A stretch of DNA of 23,725 nucleotides from Pezizomycotina sp. ARF18. Lineage: Eukaryota > Ascomycota. The notes beneath the pieces were generated by a model, which saw nothing but the letters and a program-made list of their open reading frames with translations, was not told the origin of the DNA and searched no databases. This document shows positions 8,098-19,047 of the stretch, piece by piece (the first letter of the stretch is position 1; every line of letters starts with the position of its first letter). The position numbers were made by a program, and so were the translations under genes. The stretch lies in contig AZLU01000378.1 in assembly GCA_002224055.1 (NCBI GenBank), forward strand, positions 1 through 23,725, given 5' to 3'.

Positions 8098-10115
8098 AAT
8101 AAGAGTGCTCAAGATTTAAAATAGACGCCCAAGCAATGCAATGTTCAACTATAAACCTCCTTCCCTTTTCCCTATTTCTTTTATGTTTATACTGTGTATT
8201 TCTGTCAAACCCATCTCTCTTCTCTCCGTCATATCCCTTCTCATCTATATCCAGAACGAGTAGCTTGTGACAGCAAAGATGGTGGGAACTAAAGATTGAT
8301 CTTCTCTTCTCATCGTTTTCATAGACTCGAGTGGGAGACACTGGATTCATGCGACTCTTCGTGAACCGCTCCGACAAATCTGTATAAAAAGGTGTCGCAG
8401 TTAGTAATTCGTGACACCCTCAAGCTGCATCAGAAAACAACTCGACACGGATGACAGATACTCACAATCGTAAAGAACCGGCATGAAAACGCTCAAGGCG
8501 ACAATCTGGCCAAATCCCCACGCCGAAAATTCCCAGTTGACGACGGCGACGAAGGGGATCAGGAGGATGAGGAGGAGCACCAGGATGGCGGCATACGAGA
8601 ACGCGGTGACGAACTTGAAAACCCTCTCTGCCTCGGAGAGCCAGCTGACCCTTGCCCTCGCCACCTCGTGCATTTCTAGCCGGATGATGAAAGCGCGAGC
8701 AGACTGGCAGAGCACACCGTCAGGGTGCACCAAAATACAGCATTTGGAACCGCATCGACGATGTGGAGGAAGTTGTGGATCGCCCAGAAGTGCGGCAAAG
8801 CGACGGCGAAGAAGCTTTCCCTCCCGCACCACTGAGAGTGATGCCACAGCGAGCTGAGGCTGTAGAGGCTGTTCTTTCTCTCGCAGACGGAGATGTACAT
8901 GAACCGGCGCACATGGCGAAGGCCCAGAGCTAAGGTAGAAGGTGCTCCAACCCGCTTCCTACCAACTGCTGCATGATCAGCAGTGTAAGTGGGATCAGGA
9001 CGACGCCGTTCAGCGACACGCACAGGAGGAGGTAGTGGTCCGTGTCCGACACCTGGTGGTCGCCTGGCGAATACACGCAGCGATGACGAGAGAAGCAGAA
9101 AACCACGCCTGCAATTTCTGGAATGACTCGAGCGCGTTGGTAAAGGCCGGGGGCATCGCGCCGACCGAACACGTTCGAGGATACGGAAGCGGCGGGATAG
9201 TGGCAGTTATACACCGCACTGTGGCAATTTCGATGGTAGTACGGGGAGATATACTTGAGAAGAAGTAGAACATGATATAGCGATGAGAAGCTGGGTTGCA
9301 TATGATATGAAGACCTGTAAAGAGCTCAAGTTAGTGTCAGCGTCGCTCTCAGGGGAGGGAAACAAGGCAAGCTTTGCTTACTCCAGGCCCGCCGATCTCT
9401 GGATCCGCTGTTAGTAAGTTTCTGGCTCGGATGCAGATATCTGCTTGGCATCGGTTCGTCGCGTCGAACGATAGCGTGACGTTGTTTAGGAACAAATTCT
9501 GGCAGGATCTGACATGACCATATCCGGCGCCGTATCCCTCATCCTCTTCCTCTTCCCCGTGCCCCTTAGGTTTGTCGTTATCTTCCAAGCCCCACTTGTC
9601 TTCCCTTTCCATCCCACATCGCAGGATCTTGCAGTTGAAATGCATCGCCCGTCCAATAACTGACGCCAGCCTATCTCCAGCAGAACTGAGTCGTCCGTGC
9701 CGTTAATTTTATATGCTGACAAAGCGTCCGTTAGGTTCTTCGAGTACCTGCCGTCGTGAAGCGCCCTGGTAACGTTTGTATAGGAGACGCACGTACCAGT
9801 TGATTCCACGAGTAATCTAGTTCCGCGTCGCTGAGTTCGTGCATGATCGTTTTGCAGTAGCTCGGGACGGACGTGATTTGTGATAGATCCGTTCCATTGG
9901 CAAAGTTTCCGCAAGCACAGATAACGACGGGTCCGTTTGCTCGTATGTCTCCGAGAACTCCTCCCAATGTATCGCAGCCGGGTCTCGTAGCACTTCCGCG
10001 CGAAGTACTTCTCAGAGTCATTCGAGATGTTCTGAGATTCCATCTCGATTGAATGGTCTTCGTCCTCTAATGCTGCTGCGGTCAGTGAATTACTCTTCTG
10101 TGACCAGAAGGACAT
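8098..10115 (-). pseudogene. Uncharacterised fungal polytopic membrane protein, frame-disrupted
   Basis: This is a multi-exon gene for a membrane protein of a kind seen in ascomycetes with no assigned function. The first recognisable block, PGCDTLGGVLGDIRANGP (about 9960-9910), lies in a Cys- and N-glycosylation-rich, probably extracellular region (also NGTDLSQIT, YTNVTRALHDG, NNVTLSF). Next comes NLLTADPEIGGPG, and after the intron at about 9312-9380, VFISYATQLLIAI, the first membrane segment. Later blocks are PAFTNALESFQKLQAWFSAS, then HYLLLCVSLNGVVLIPLTLL, then EAERVFKFVTAFSYAAILVL, then WGFGQIVALSVFMPVLYDY. The last intron has a GTGAGT donor and TATACAG acceptor at about 8392-8466. The final exon gives LSERFTKSRMNPVSPTRVYE and a charged tail to TAA at 8098. 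At least four frame shifts separate these blocks. The N-terminus (ATG at 10115) is uncertain. Confidence 0.65.
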
Positions 10116-12385
10116 TCTGGTAATTTTGGGCCAGCCGTTAATAATATATATATGATTTTATCTGAGTTGATTAGAGAAATTATGTCACACTCGGTGATAA
10201 ATGAAGAAAAGCGATTATAATTAGCGCACAACAATATGCATCCAACATTCCAGAGGTCTTCCGGACGGGAGCAGGACGGGAGGGGTCTTGGCTCCTTAAT
10301 ATATGGCCAAGCAATACGTTCACCCTGCCTCAGGAGTTCAGATACTATCTTTTACCCGTAGAGAGATAAGTTTTCCGATCGACAGACTCGGACCCTCTCA
10401 TCATTCCTTGGCTTTCGAATTATCAACCCCTCCTCTCTCACAAAGAGTAACGGCAGCAAGGCAAAAAACTGATACTCCACCGTCCTCTCTATGGCAATCA
10501 AGGACACATCGCTCTTCCTTCCGAGTCGGGGTAGCGGGATGACATTTTCGGTATACGAGGTGAAATGTTTTGTAAGATTTGCTCGCAGACAAGAACCGTA
10601 CTATCTCGTGTCCTTGAACTTGTCTGCTCTACCGATCGGTTTCAGGTCAACCTCATGCATGCAGATTAAACAAAGTCCTAATAAGCAGTAAGAAAGCTAT
10701 TACAAAGAAACATTTCGAAATGCTAATCTTTCGGCGAATCTCTGCGGAATGGAAGTGATGCGTGCCTAGAACCGATGGCTGCTCATGATAATCTACGGCC
10801 AGCACTTCGCTTTGGAGATTTGAGGACAGATCACGAACCTCGCTGGACTATATGAGCTGATCTTCCCCCTACAAACACGGACTGTTCTATCCTGTCTCGG
10901 TCGGCTATTTTGCTTCGAAAGGCTGAGATCTTCTCCCGTTCACGTTTTCATTCTTTTCTGGAATTGGTTGACCGCTGAAAGACCCTCGCATTCTTGAGGC
11001 ATGTCAACATTGCAAGTGGCGTACGCGTCATTGTCCATCAGATGGCGCACAACCAGCAAAATCCAGAAAATTCTTATAACATTCTATAACATTCTCTTTC
11101 GTCCTTTTCAGAAATTCAGGCACTGGTGCTGCTACTGTTGTTTATTGTGTTCTTACCTTACACTCTGGGATTAGTGGGTTATTTCAATGTTGGTGCATCC
11201 AAGTGTCATTTGGGTGAACGGTTTATAACCAGCGCATGAACTTCCTCATTTTACGAGACTCTGCAGAACACCATCTAAATTGTTTCAATGCAACCTTTGA
11301 TTTGAATTCATATAAATATAGATATTATACCTATCCACCCCCTATTCCTGATCATTATTAAAAGGGCGGAGATTAGATTTGCTTGACTCGGTGCGGAGTT
11401 ACGCTTAAAAGTAAGTGCTCCTATCTCCTCCATGCGATGTCTCCGCTCTAAAAGTTGACGGTTGTGTTGGTCAGACTGGGAAGTCAGGAGGGTATCTTAG
11501 ATAATTGACGACTAGACCCTCAAGCAATGATAATATCCTTACAACTGAGGCCGATTCTCGATATGCCTTTGAGAGCAGCTAGCCGCGAGGTTATTTTAAT
11601 TCGACAACATCGCTAACTTCCGTTTACTAGCCTCGCCTGACCTTACATGATTGGCACAGTCGCTAGAACTAAAAAGGGAAAGTTGAGTATAGCTCTATAG
11701 GATGACTCTAGAAAGCCATATATCAGGCTTATAGTACTAATCTTATAATATGTTTGACCGATGCGTGTTCCTTGTCTTGTTGCGGCTATGATGACAGAGT
11801 CGCAAGTTCGACGACCCTCGGCTACCCTTTTATATGGTTGAAGTCACGCCAAAATCATAGTATACGCATTGTAACCTACTTTTTATGAACGCGCCTGCGC
11901 TATAATGTCCTACCCAAGATTTTATTTGCAAATTATCATCCACCGCGGGAGAGAAAGAGGAGGAAGAGCAACAAAAGGGGAGGGGCGGTGCTCAGCGCAA
12001 CTCAGTTTCATCAGACTCGGGACTATCCGAATCAGAATCGGGTCGTATTCGACCCCTCGTGTTCGGCAATTTCTCGTGACTGCCAGAAAAAAAGATATAC
12101 GCTTCGAATATGAATAAATGATAGATCAATCTCTGAAAATGGAACCAAAGTCGTCACTCTTATGTGTTCTTTTTCTGCGTCGATGGAAACGACTTCTCCG
12201 AGACATCATGCATCGGGAAGAACATCAAGTATCGTAAAAGAAGTCGAAGTATCATCATGGAACATAAAAAGTAATGATAAGATCAACTTGAATGAGATCA
12301 TAGACGCCGAAAACATTGACGTGCCGCTAGATACAAATATGATAGACACCGATGCGCGGAATTTCAAGAAATCGCTTGAACGGAG
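10116..12385. other. 2.3-kb gene-poor region
   Basis: I see no supported gene. Open frames of 63-79 codons at 10303-10691 overlap on both strands and match nothing. The plus-strand frame at 11905-12117 is basic and low-complexity, and the 155-codon frame from 12162 (+) has no recognisable domain. A minus-strand start-less stretch near 10985-11050 reads VVRHLMDNDAYATC without family match. A short direct duplication of ATAACATTCT occurs at about 11076-11096. Short AT-rich tracts near 10142 and 11320 could be promoter or 3' flank. I looked for tRNA box patterns and found none. Confidence 0.45.
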
Positions 12386-13314
12386 TTATAGATGGACAAA
12401 GGAAAATCCTGCCGGCGCGGGAAAGGAAAGAGAAGTTTCAAAATGGCTTTCACGTCCGTTGGGCGATATCGGGTCGACAATTTGGTCCGCTGCAACTCCT
12501 CGTTCAACGTCTGCTCCGCCAGTGCTTGACCCTCCCCATCCGCGCATCTGCATCAAGCTCCTCAGAGGGGCTATCCAACTCCAGCCTCGAAATCCCAGCG
12601 TCCACCCACTGCCGCTATTTCTCTCCTGAACATCGTCATCCCCTTGTCCGTTATCCGAGGGGTTCAGACTAATTTTCGCCGGTTCCTCCTTGACATTGTG
12701 ATTTTTCACTACCATCGCCTTCCCTCAACACCGCCATCTTCGCCATCCTTCTCTCTCACGGTCCCAAGATCTGTCCCAGCGTCCCCCGTAGTCCGCGTTT
12801 TGTTACTCTTCCTGCTTCTCCGGCTCAACTCACGGTCCCAAACTCAACTCTCGTATCGGCGCTCAACACCTGTAGACCCGGGAGTCGTCGAATTCCCATC
12901 GCCGGTTGCCGTCGAGTTAGAGACTAGCGGCGGGGTTGCGGCAGCAGGCGCAGGGTGAAGGAAGACCCATACCGTCAAGACAGTGTCGGCACAGTGCGAA
13001 TACGTCATGCAGAGAAGGGCGAAGATGACGAAGATGTCACTCAGGACACCTGCTGCTGCTTGTACCAGCGGACCCACATCCGGAGGCACGTGAAGAAGAA
13101 AGCCACGAGCCAGAATATCCATTGCGCAACCTGAGGATAAAGAGGACGGGTATCGACACATTAGCATAGTCTCGAATAAATCCTTCGAAGAGTAACAACC
13201 AGGCATCTGCTCCGTGCTCCTCGCGTTCGATTCCCTGCCTCTTTCTTGGACCATTTGCTCCGAATCTCGGGGTTTAGATTTACTACTTACAACTGCGCTG
13301 ACCGTGGAAATCAT
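12386..13314 (-). pseudogene. Second SAT4-like membrane protein, N-terminus plus hydrophilic tail, probably internally deleted
   Basis: The start MISTVSAV is at 13314-13291, followed by a GTAAGT donor and an intron ending TATCCTCAG at about 13131. Exon 2 begins VAQWIFWLVAFFFTCLRMWV, which aligns with IAEWTIVGVSLIFVLLRLWV of the gene at 4.7 kb and has the intron at the same place. After a frame shift in the CAG/GCA repeat at about 13048-13060, it continues LSDIFVIFALLCMTYSHCAD. The downstream helices expected of a seven-helix protein are not found. Instead GC-rich DNA from about 12840 to 12390 reads, in changing frames, as hydrophilic tail-like sequence (GTDLGTVREKDGEDGGVEG, KEEPAKISLNPSDNGQGDDD, RLELDSPSEELDADARMG). 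That resembles the cytoplasmic tails of SAT4 proteins, but the link is inference. The boundary at 12386 is approximate. Confidence 0.55.
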
Positions 13315-14117
13315 GGCCCAGGACTGTGCGCGTTTCTAGCAGAAAGAGAAGAATTGCGATTCCGTGTAGTGCACGGAGCAAGCAGGAACATCTGAGTCCG
13401 AGAGAAATACATGCGGAAAGTATGGCGCAACGACCGCTCATATACTTAAGCACGCCTCGTAACACAATACAAGCACGACAGAGGATCTCCTCCACCTTTA
13501 ACTTGGTGGATAATTTCTAAATTTGGGTTCACCCCGCCCCTCTCAAAATCCCTATTCGCTACCTCTCTTGGCTGCGACGTGGTGGTTAACCCATTTCTCT
13601 CACGGCCTTCTAGGTTCGGCCATGAGCGTTCTCGTCAAATTTTCGTTCATAGGATTCCGAGTATCCACACAACGCGACACTGGCAAACCTCTCAGAGAAA
13701 TGAGACGGAACTTGCCAGTGCGCATGGCATGGGTTTATCAAGAAACTTTGTCCAATCTCGCTGCACCAACCCTCGGCGAACTCCAAGCGAACCTATTGGA
13801 TCGTCTTCGTATATAGCAATCTAATCCCGATAACAGGAGAGCAAACTCGTTTTCTCAAGATCTACGCATTTCACCGACCCTCCGATACATAGGAGGTAGG
13901 CACGAGATCAAATTAGTTCACGAACGACCAAAATATGCAAGCAAGCCTATTGAAAACGACAAGGCTTTAGCGTTAATGCCTCCTGTAAATACTCGCATTC
14001 GTTACGCCTCTATTACGTACAAACTTTGTGAAAGAGATCGAACCATCTCTTCTCAACTTCGCTAATCTTCACCTCGAAGAGCAGGTGGATTTCGTTTACC
14101 AGTCCATCAAGTGCAAA
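13315..14117. other. Intergenic, no supported gene
   Basis: The region lies between the 3' end of the MFS gene and the start of the second SAT4-like gene. Overlapping open frames at 13283-13495 (-), 13523-13816 (+) and 13579-13824 (+) match no family. A perfect 8-bp inverted repeat (ACTGGCAA at 13679-13686, TTGCCAGT at 13712-13719) could form a small hairpin. Confidence 0.45.
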
Positions 14118-14273
14118 TTAGAATGCTTGGTCCACCTGCGGAAGTTTTTGCCCCAGAAATAAAACGAAGGCGCCGAGGGCTGTGGTGCCGACTGTCAAGC
14201 CTCCGACGAGCATGATGGGGCCGATGAAGCCGGACCTGGCAGCCCAATCGTTGATCCAATATGTCATGCCGAA

Positions 14274-14338
14274 CTACAACAAGAAGTCAGCTACAACTCG
14301 CACAAACCCTGTGATATAATGTCGGGTTAAGAACTTAC
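14274..14338 (-). other. Last intron of MFS gene
   Basis: The 65-nt intron has donor GTAAGT and acceptor TTGTTGTAG, phase 0. It joins Asn-Thr-Phe-Ala to Phe-Gly-Met-Thr, a well-conserved transition in this MFS group. Confidence 0.8.
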
Positions 14339-15198
14339 AGCAAATGTGTTCTTGAGCACGTGCCTGTCACCATGATCTGTCCAGAGATCGTCGATAGCAA
14401 TCAACGGCGTACTAGTGATTTACAAAGAGCATCAGTTCACCATACTCCCATCTCAAACTTTTCACTCCGTCTATCTATAACGATCTCGAAAGGACGTTTC
14501 ACAACTTACAGTGATAGCAATAGTCGGTATCGAAACAACCTCCAACCCCACGATCCCAAACCCCAGCACAACTACGACCTCCCAATCCCACTCCTCTGAT
14601 ACCCATACGCAACAATCAAACTGCCCACCAGGCACCCCAAAACGTGCACCGCGACCGCCGGCAATCTCATCTCCGGCTCCTGATCCCGCCATTCTTCTTC
14701 GTCGCGCGCTGCTAACCAATCGCTCAGCGGTCCCGCTGTAAGTAACCCGAACATTCCGCCGCCGATAAGCGCAAAGTTGACCAGTCCAACCTGCCTCGGC
14801 GTGAAATTAATACGGCGGCTTAGAGAAAGACTGGGATTGCGTCAGGTTGAGCGCTAGGAGTAGGCAAGACGCGAATGCCATGGCTGCAGCGCCCAGAGGA
14901 TGATGGGTACGAAGAAGATCTTGAGTGGTATAATAACATCAGTCGCAAGGAGTCGGACAACGTCGGGATCCGCGCGGGTGATGAGGCGAAACTCCTTTTT
15001 TGACGGGGAGCCGTGGCCGACGATCGCGGATGTAGACGCGGTGGGGTCTTCGATGTCGTCTGGTACTTTGTCGCGGGTTTATCGGAATCTGAAGGGGACG
15101 CGGAGGTGTCGGGTCCTCGGCAGGGGAGAGGCTTGTACTTTGTTTCCGGAAGGAGACGACAAGAGAATGAAGCTGACGACTTGGAGGATCGTGCAGAT

Positions 15199-15287
15199 CT
15201 GACAGCATTCCCAGAAACCGTTAGTTTTTTTTCAAGTTCTCCATCGTCACGGTGACATTCTTCGCGGAAATAAGGGAATTTTCTTAC
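15199..15287 (-). other. Intron of MFS gene
   Basis: The donor is GTAAGA directly after a conserved Trp-Phe-Phe-Trp (rebuilt with one missing T) and the acceptor is CTGTCAG. It is 89 nt. Confidence 0.65.
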
Positions 15288-16379
15288 CCAGAAGAACCAC
15301 CTCCACCCAAAGCTTCACTGACATTCCCAGATATAATCGGTCCCAGAAACAACCCCATGAAGAAGCACCAGCTAAACGCCTCATCAATACCTTCACCAAA
15401 ATATACAACGAATCATTACTCACAAGTAAAGCCCAACCACGTGCCCCTCTCATGCAGGAAGAAGTATCAGTAACGAAACCGTCATGATACTCTCGTGCGT
15501 CGCCGCGCCGATCCCGCACAGCACCCTCGCGCCGAGGAAGGAGCTGTAGGACGTAGCAGTGGCCTGCCATATATTTGCCGCGATGCAGATGGCACCGTAT
15601 ACAATGCTAGCGCTCCGGCGGCCGAAGGCGTTGCAGTACGGAATGATGATGAAGTTGGCGTACCAAGAGCGAGGACGGTCGCGCCGGTCTGGCAGAAGAA
15701 CCATTTCTCATTAGCGATGGGGTTCGCAGAGAGAAGAGGAAGGAGTAGAGGAAAGGGGGAAAGGGGAAGGGTGTTGCGTACTAAGATGCAATCCGCGATT
15801 CAGATTTATCCCACAGTTGCATGAATATGGGCGTCATCGGCGCGATGCTGAGCGGGTCAGAACGCTGACGAAAACGAAGAAGCTCTGGTGAAGATGGTGA
15901 TGAACTTCACCAGCGGCTCCAATTCTAGAGGAAGAGGGTGGCAAATAAATCAGCGCGACCGGATTCCGCATGGTGGAAAAGTTCAGACTTGTAAGTTACA
16001 TACCAGCGGATCCCGCGGATCGTTCGACGGCTGGGGATCAAGACGGAGCCTTGTCCTTTCCGTGAGAATGGACAAAGTGAACATCACCTACGTCCTTCAT
16101 GATCTCTGTCCCGGCACTATTCGATGTGCAGCTCATCCTCGACCGCGTGGATCTTGTCATTCACCGTTGCGGCTGTCATCTTGTTACCAGTCCGATGTTC
16201 GAGTTGTAAAATAAAGATCTTCAGACGACAGAGGAACGAGGGAGAGAAGGAGCCTTAAAGGGAGAAAGTTACTGAGGAAGGAGGATTCAGACAGATGATA
16301 AACGTCTATCAAAACCTGCTCGTCCTTCCATATTCTAACAGATCACCGGGGTCAAGGATGTTCGCGTTCATTTTATAGA

Positions 16380-17330
16380 CGTCCTACAAAAGCGCTATCA
16401 AATACGAAGATATCTACGTAACCCTGAAAGTTGGATATTGCTCCGAGGTAGTTGGCTTGATAAGGACGGAAATCCTGGTTCCTCGCGATCACAACGTTGA
16501 AAGACGTTTCAGCGCCTGTTTTGGCAGACTCTCGCGAGATTCGGCCGACCTCAACTACCGTTTTTCGCCGACACCCATACTGAAACACTCAGTTTGGGGG
16601 ATTGAGGTGATTGTTTTGGCGGGGTTGTTTGCGGGGGTGTCCCCAGCCCGGAGCCAGGATTCCGCACAACTCCCGCACGAGAAACGTGACGGAATCGGAC
16701 TTCCGTATGGCGAATTGAGCGTTCCTGACTTCAAACCAAAAACTTCTATACTAATCTCATATCGATATGGAGGACCTTCTGCAATGTGAATATGTCGCGG
16801 GTAACACGCGCTTCTGTCTCGGAGATAGTCCAGTTGAAATCGGGGAAACTGCATCTTGACGCGCCTCTCCTTGCAGATCCGGATCTAAAGCCACGACAAG
16901 TAATATCTTCTCGACGATAGCATGCAGCTTAGAAATCTAGCGGCGTGCATTCGCGAAAAAGGATAGGATGCACGATATCGAGCTTGTATTCCGCGAGGTC
17001 TGTGACCAATATTCAGATACCGATATCTGAGTAACCATGTCGTCGCCTCCTCCGCATTCCACCAATTCCCATTTTTGTAGAAGGCTGCGAAATCGGCCTG
17101 ATGCGCCATCACGAGAAACAAAGTCGTCTAGCGTCGCGATGGTATCGAATAGAGTACCGACGCTTTCATCTTTCGGCGTGACCAAGGACTTCATCTCTAC
17201 TTTCGAACATGACTAAGCTGGAACTGTCATCGTATTGGTATTTTGTTTTGAAATCCAGTTCGAAAGGGGCCGACATCTCTCGTCTCAAAGCATCAAATAT
17301 CTCCATCACAAATTCCTCGGCAATAGCTTG
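16380..17330 (-). pseudogene. Unidentified coding-like region, frame-disrupted
   Basis: Between the MFS and hydrolase genes the minus strand has stretches that read like real protein but jump between frames. From about 17330 there is AIAEEFVMEIFDALRREMSA, then ELDFKTKYQYDDSSSLVMFE and SRDEVLGHAE. Next come SVGTLFDTIATLDDF (about 17165-17121), TDLAEYKLDIVHPILFRECT (about 17003-16944) and FPDFNWTISETEARVTRD (about 16848-16795). FNVVIARNQDFRPYQANYLG follows at about 16500-16441, then VDIFVFDSAF. Composition and amino-acid balance look coding, and shifts occur roughly every 150 bases as in the neighbours. I do not recognise the family, cannot fix start, stop or introns, and propose no function. 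Plus-strand open frames here are weaker. Confidence 0.4.
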
Positions 17331-17466
17331 TATAATGTACACAAATAATAATGAAAACGGATGCTAGCATGTAACTGAACACCTGACGCCTAAGGCTTCC
17401 TCGATCTTCCATCTCTAGTATGATATCTCACACATGAATGTTCCGGTCAAGGTGCCATTATACTCA

Positions 17467-18765
17467 CTAATACTTCGCCGCCGCCCTCTCCACAAACTCC
17501 CTAACAAGCTCATTATACTCCCCTTCAACCTCAATATTCAACGCATGACCGCCTTATACTCCTTCACCTCACAAACCGGCTTCAGCTCCTCCGCCAAATA
17601 CCTCGAATGGCTAACCCCGATCATCCTATCCTCCGTCCCCGTGCATACGAGTATAAATCGATCTTCTCCTTCAGGACCTTCAGCCTCTCGGGGCGAAGTA
17701 GTGCCATCCCGCAGCAATCGCCTGAGCGAGAAAAGATAGCAAGGTCGGTTGCGTCACGTTGATGTTCCTCCACACTTCCTCGGCGTTGAAGCGGTCGGCT
17801 TTCGTGGGAAGATATCGTCTGGCGATTCGAGCCACTCGTCGGTGAAGAGGTTGTGGCGCTGGACGCGGAGGCGCTCTTCGAAGGATTTGGGCGGAGGAGC
17901 TCGAGGCGCTTTTGGAGGTGACCGAGGAAGCCCTGCATTTGAAATCAGTACCATAAATCCGCTATTTCCCCTCACCGACGAACCCATACAGAACAGTAGG
18001 ACATAATATTCTACGCACGAGATTATCCCTCGTCAAGAACGCCGCAGTACTCTGCAGCGTCAAGCTGGCTATCCGCTCGGGGATCTTGTACGCCAGCTCT
18101 AGCGCGATCATCCCACCATGGACACGCCGACGACGTGTATCTTCCGCTCGTCCTTCGGCCAGCCTACGTGCGCCATCAGCTCGATGACGTCCTGCGCCAT
18201 TTCGGAGGTGCTGTAGCGCATGATCGGCTTGTCGGAGCTTCCCACGCCACGGTTGTCGAAGACGAGGACGGAAGTACTTGTCGCCGTGGATTTTACCGAA
18301 GTACCGGATCTATGAGGGGTGGATCAGAGGTCAGTCCAAGGTCGAGTGCTGTGGCGCCGGAATATTGAAATTTACCTGTCTGTCCCACGCGATGAGCGGT
18401 GCCCTGAGCCCATGATGAAGACCTAGAAGGTGTTGCCCTAGAGGTCAGTCTAGGTATGTTCTCACTAAATCTACCGCGACTCGCGGCCTTGTCCACAGTG
18501 AAGGATCATCAAGCGTCGAGCGGTTTTCACATACGAGATGATCGGTCCAGTTCCATGAAGCTCGTAGTTGATATTCAGCGACCCCTCGGCCCTTAGCTAC
18601 TCCGCTAAGCCCTTCTTAGTTGGTTCGATGAGTTCGTAGACGATTTTGATCCTCTCGTCCTTGAGGAGTTCGGGAATCGGATCCTGCGGTTTCGCGACGC
18701 CAGTGATACATAGTAGTCAGTTCCCAGTGCGAGTGCAGGAATAGAGAGCTTTGAAGGGTGAGGTA
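17467..18765 (-). pseudogene. Alpha/beta hydrolase, full length, frame-disrupted
   Basis: This is a serine hydrolase of the alpha/beta-hydrolase fold. From the 5' side (about 18700) it reads PQDPIPELLKDERIKIVYEL, then SLNINYELHGTGP. An intron follows (18534-18438), then VFIMG...APLIAWDRQ, a second intron (18375-18310) and RYFGKIHGDKY. Then VLVFDNRGVGSSDKPIMRYS carries the DNRGxGxS block. The nucleophile elbow is VVGVSMGG (Gly-x-Ser-x-Gly) at about 18132-18109, followed by MIALELAYKIPERIASLTLQ. After the intron 18018-17933 come SFEERLRVQRHNLFTDEWLE and ERLKVLKEKIDLYSYARG. MIGVSHSRYLAEELKP follows, and GGHALNIEVEGEYNELVREF carries the catalytic His just before TAG at 17469-17467. Around eight one-base shifts occur, for example GGT in the nucleophile elbow at 18116-18117. 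The start is uncertain. Substrate unknown; lactone, ester or epoxide hydrolysis are all possible. Confidence 0.85.
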
Positions 18766-18835
18766 GTTACATGGTGAAGGTGTCCCCTCTCGTGCGACAC
18801 TGGCGATGTCTCGTGGGATGAGGATGACGTGTTGC

Positions 18836-18853
18836 TTTTTTTTTTTTTTTTTT
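18836..18853 (+). repeat. Poly(T) tract, 18 bases
   Basis: An uninterrupted run of 18 T lies upstream of the minus-strand alpha/beta hydrolase; on its coding strand this is poly(A). Such tracts can exclude nucleosomes in fungal promoters, but their length is also error-prone. Confidence 0.9.
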
Positions 18854-19020
18854 CCTTGAAGTTGTTGATGGTGATCTTTGTTGGTTGGGCGGGCGGGCGG
18901 ATGGATCGAAGGAAGGTTTTTGTTAAGCCTCGTTTTTCTTACTTCCTCTTAACTTCCCGTGGCCGAAAATGGGCTCGAAAAAGAAAGCACCTGCAATATT
19001 TGGCAGGTAGGTCCGGAAAC

Positions 19021-19047
19021 AAAAAAAAAAAAAAAAAAAAAAAAAAA
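19021..19047 (+). repeat. Poly(A) tract, 27 bases
   Basis: An uninterrupted run of 27 A. No retroelement open frame or target-site duplication was found next to it, so a retroposon tail is not supported. Confidence 0.9.

Larger units (their letters stand above)
14118..16179 (-). pseudogene. Major facilitator superfamily transporter, near full length, frame-disrupted
   Basis: This is a 12-helix MFS exporter of the fungal drug/metabolite-resistance type in the plasma membrane. The likely start MTAATVNDKIHAVEDELHIE is at 16179. The hallmark PQPSNDPRDPL, an intron (16003-15925), then NWSRW form the entry to helix 1. LSIAPMTPIFMQLWDKS follows. NFIIIPYCNAFGRRSASIVY carries the loop 2-3 GRR signature, and FLGARVLCGIGAATHESIM follows. 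After shifts come FFLHERGTWLGFT, LGPIISGNVSEALG and LPETKYK. The central cytoplasmic loop holds EFRLITRADPDVVRLLATD, and the second half starts PLKIFFVPIILWA. It continues LLALNLTQSQ, VGLVNFALIGGGMFGLLTAG, PEMRLPAVAVHVLG, GIVGLEVVSIPTIAIT and VLKNTFA. The final exon (14273-14118) gives FGMTYWINDWAARSGFIGPI and TAA. Introns at 15287-15199, 14509-14412 and 14338-14274 are GT-AG. At least eight one-base shifts occur, for example at 14593, 14889 and near 15490. Substrate unknown. Confidence 0.87.

Noticed and set aside
8483-8857. 124-codon plus-strand frame
   Set aside because: It is antisense to conserved helices of the minus-strand membrane protein and shows no family signature.
11760-11840. 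Possible tRNA (TTCGA-containing segment)
   Set aside because: No matching A-box, acceptor stem or anticodon arm could be formed.
15414-15450. 32-nt intron in the MFS gene after FFLHERGTWLGFT
   Set aside because: GTGAGT to GAAG is too short for splicing. A longer intron ending at GCGTTTAG is possible, but the junction is blurred by nearby indels.
16457-16789. 110-codon plus-strand frame with a signal-like segment (VIVLAGLFAGVSPARSQD)
   Set aside because: The hydrophobic stretch is mid-frame without a suitable nearby start, and the opposite strand looks at least as coding.
19021-19047. Poly(A) tail of a retroposed element
   Set aside because: No upstream element, no target-site duplication and no reverse-transcriptase-like sequence were seen.
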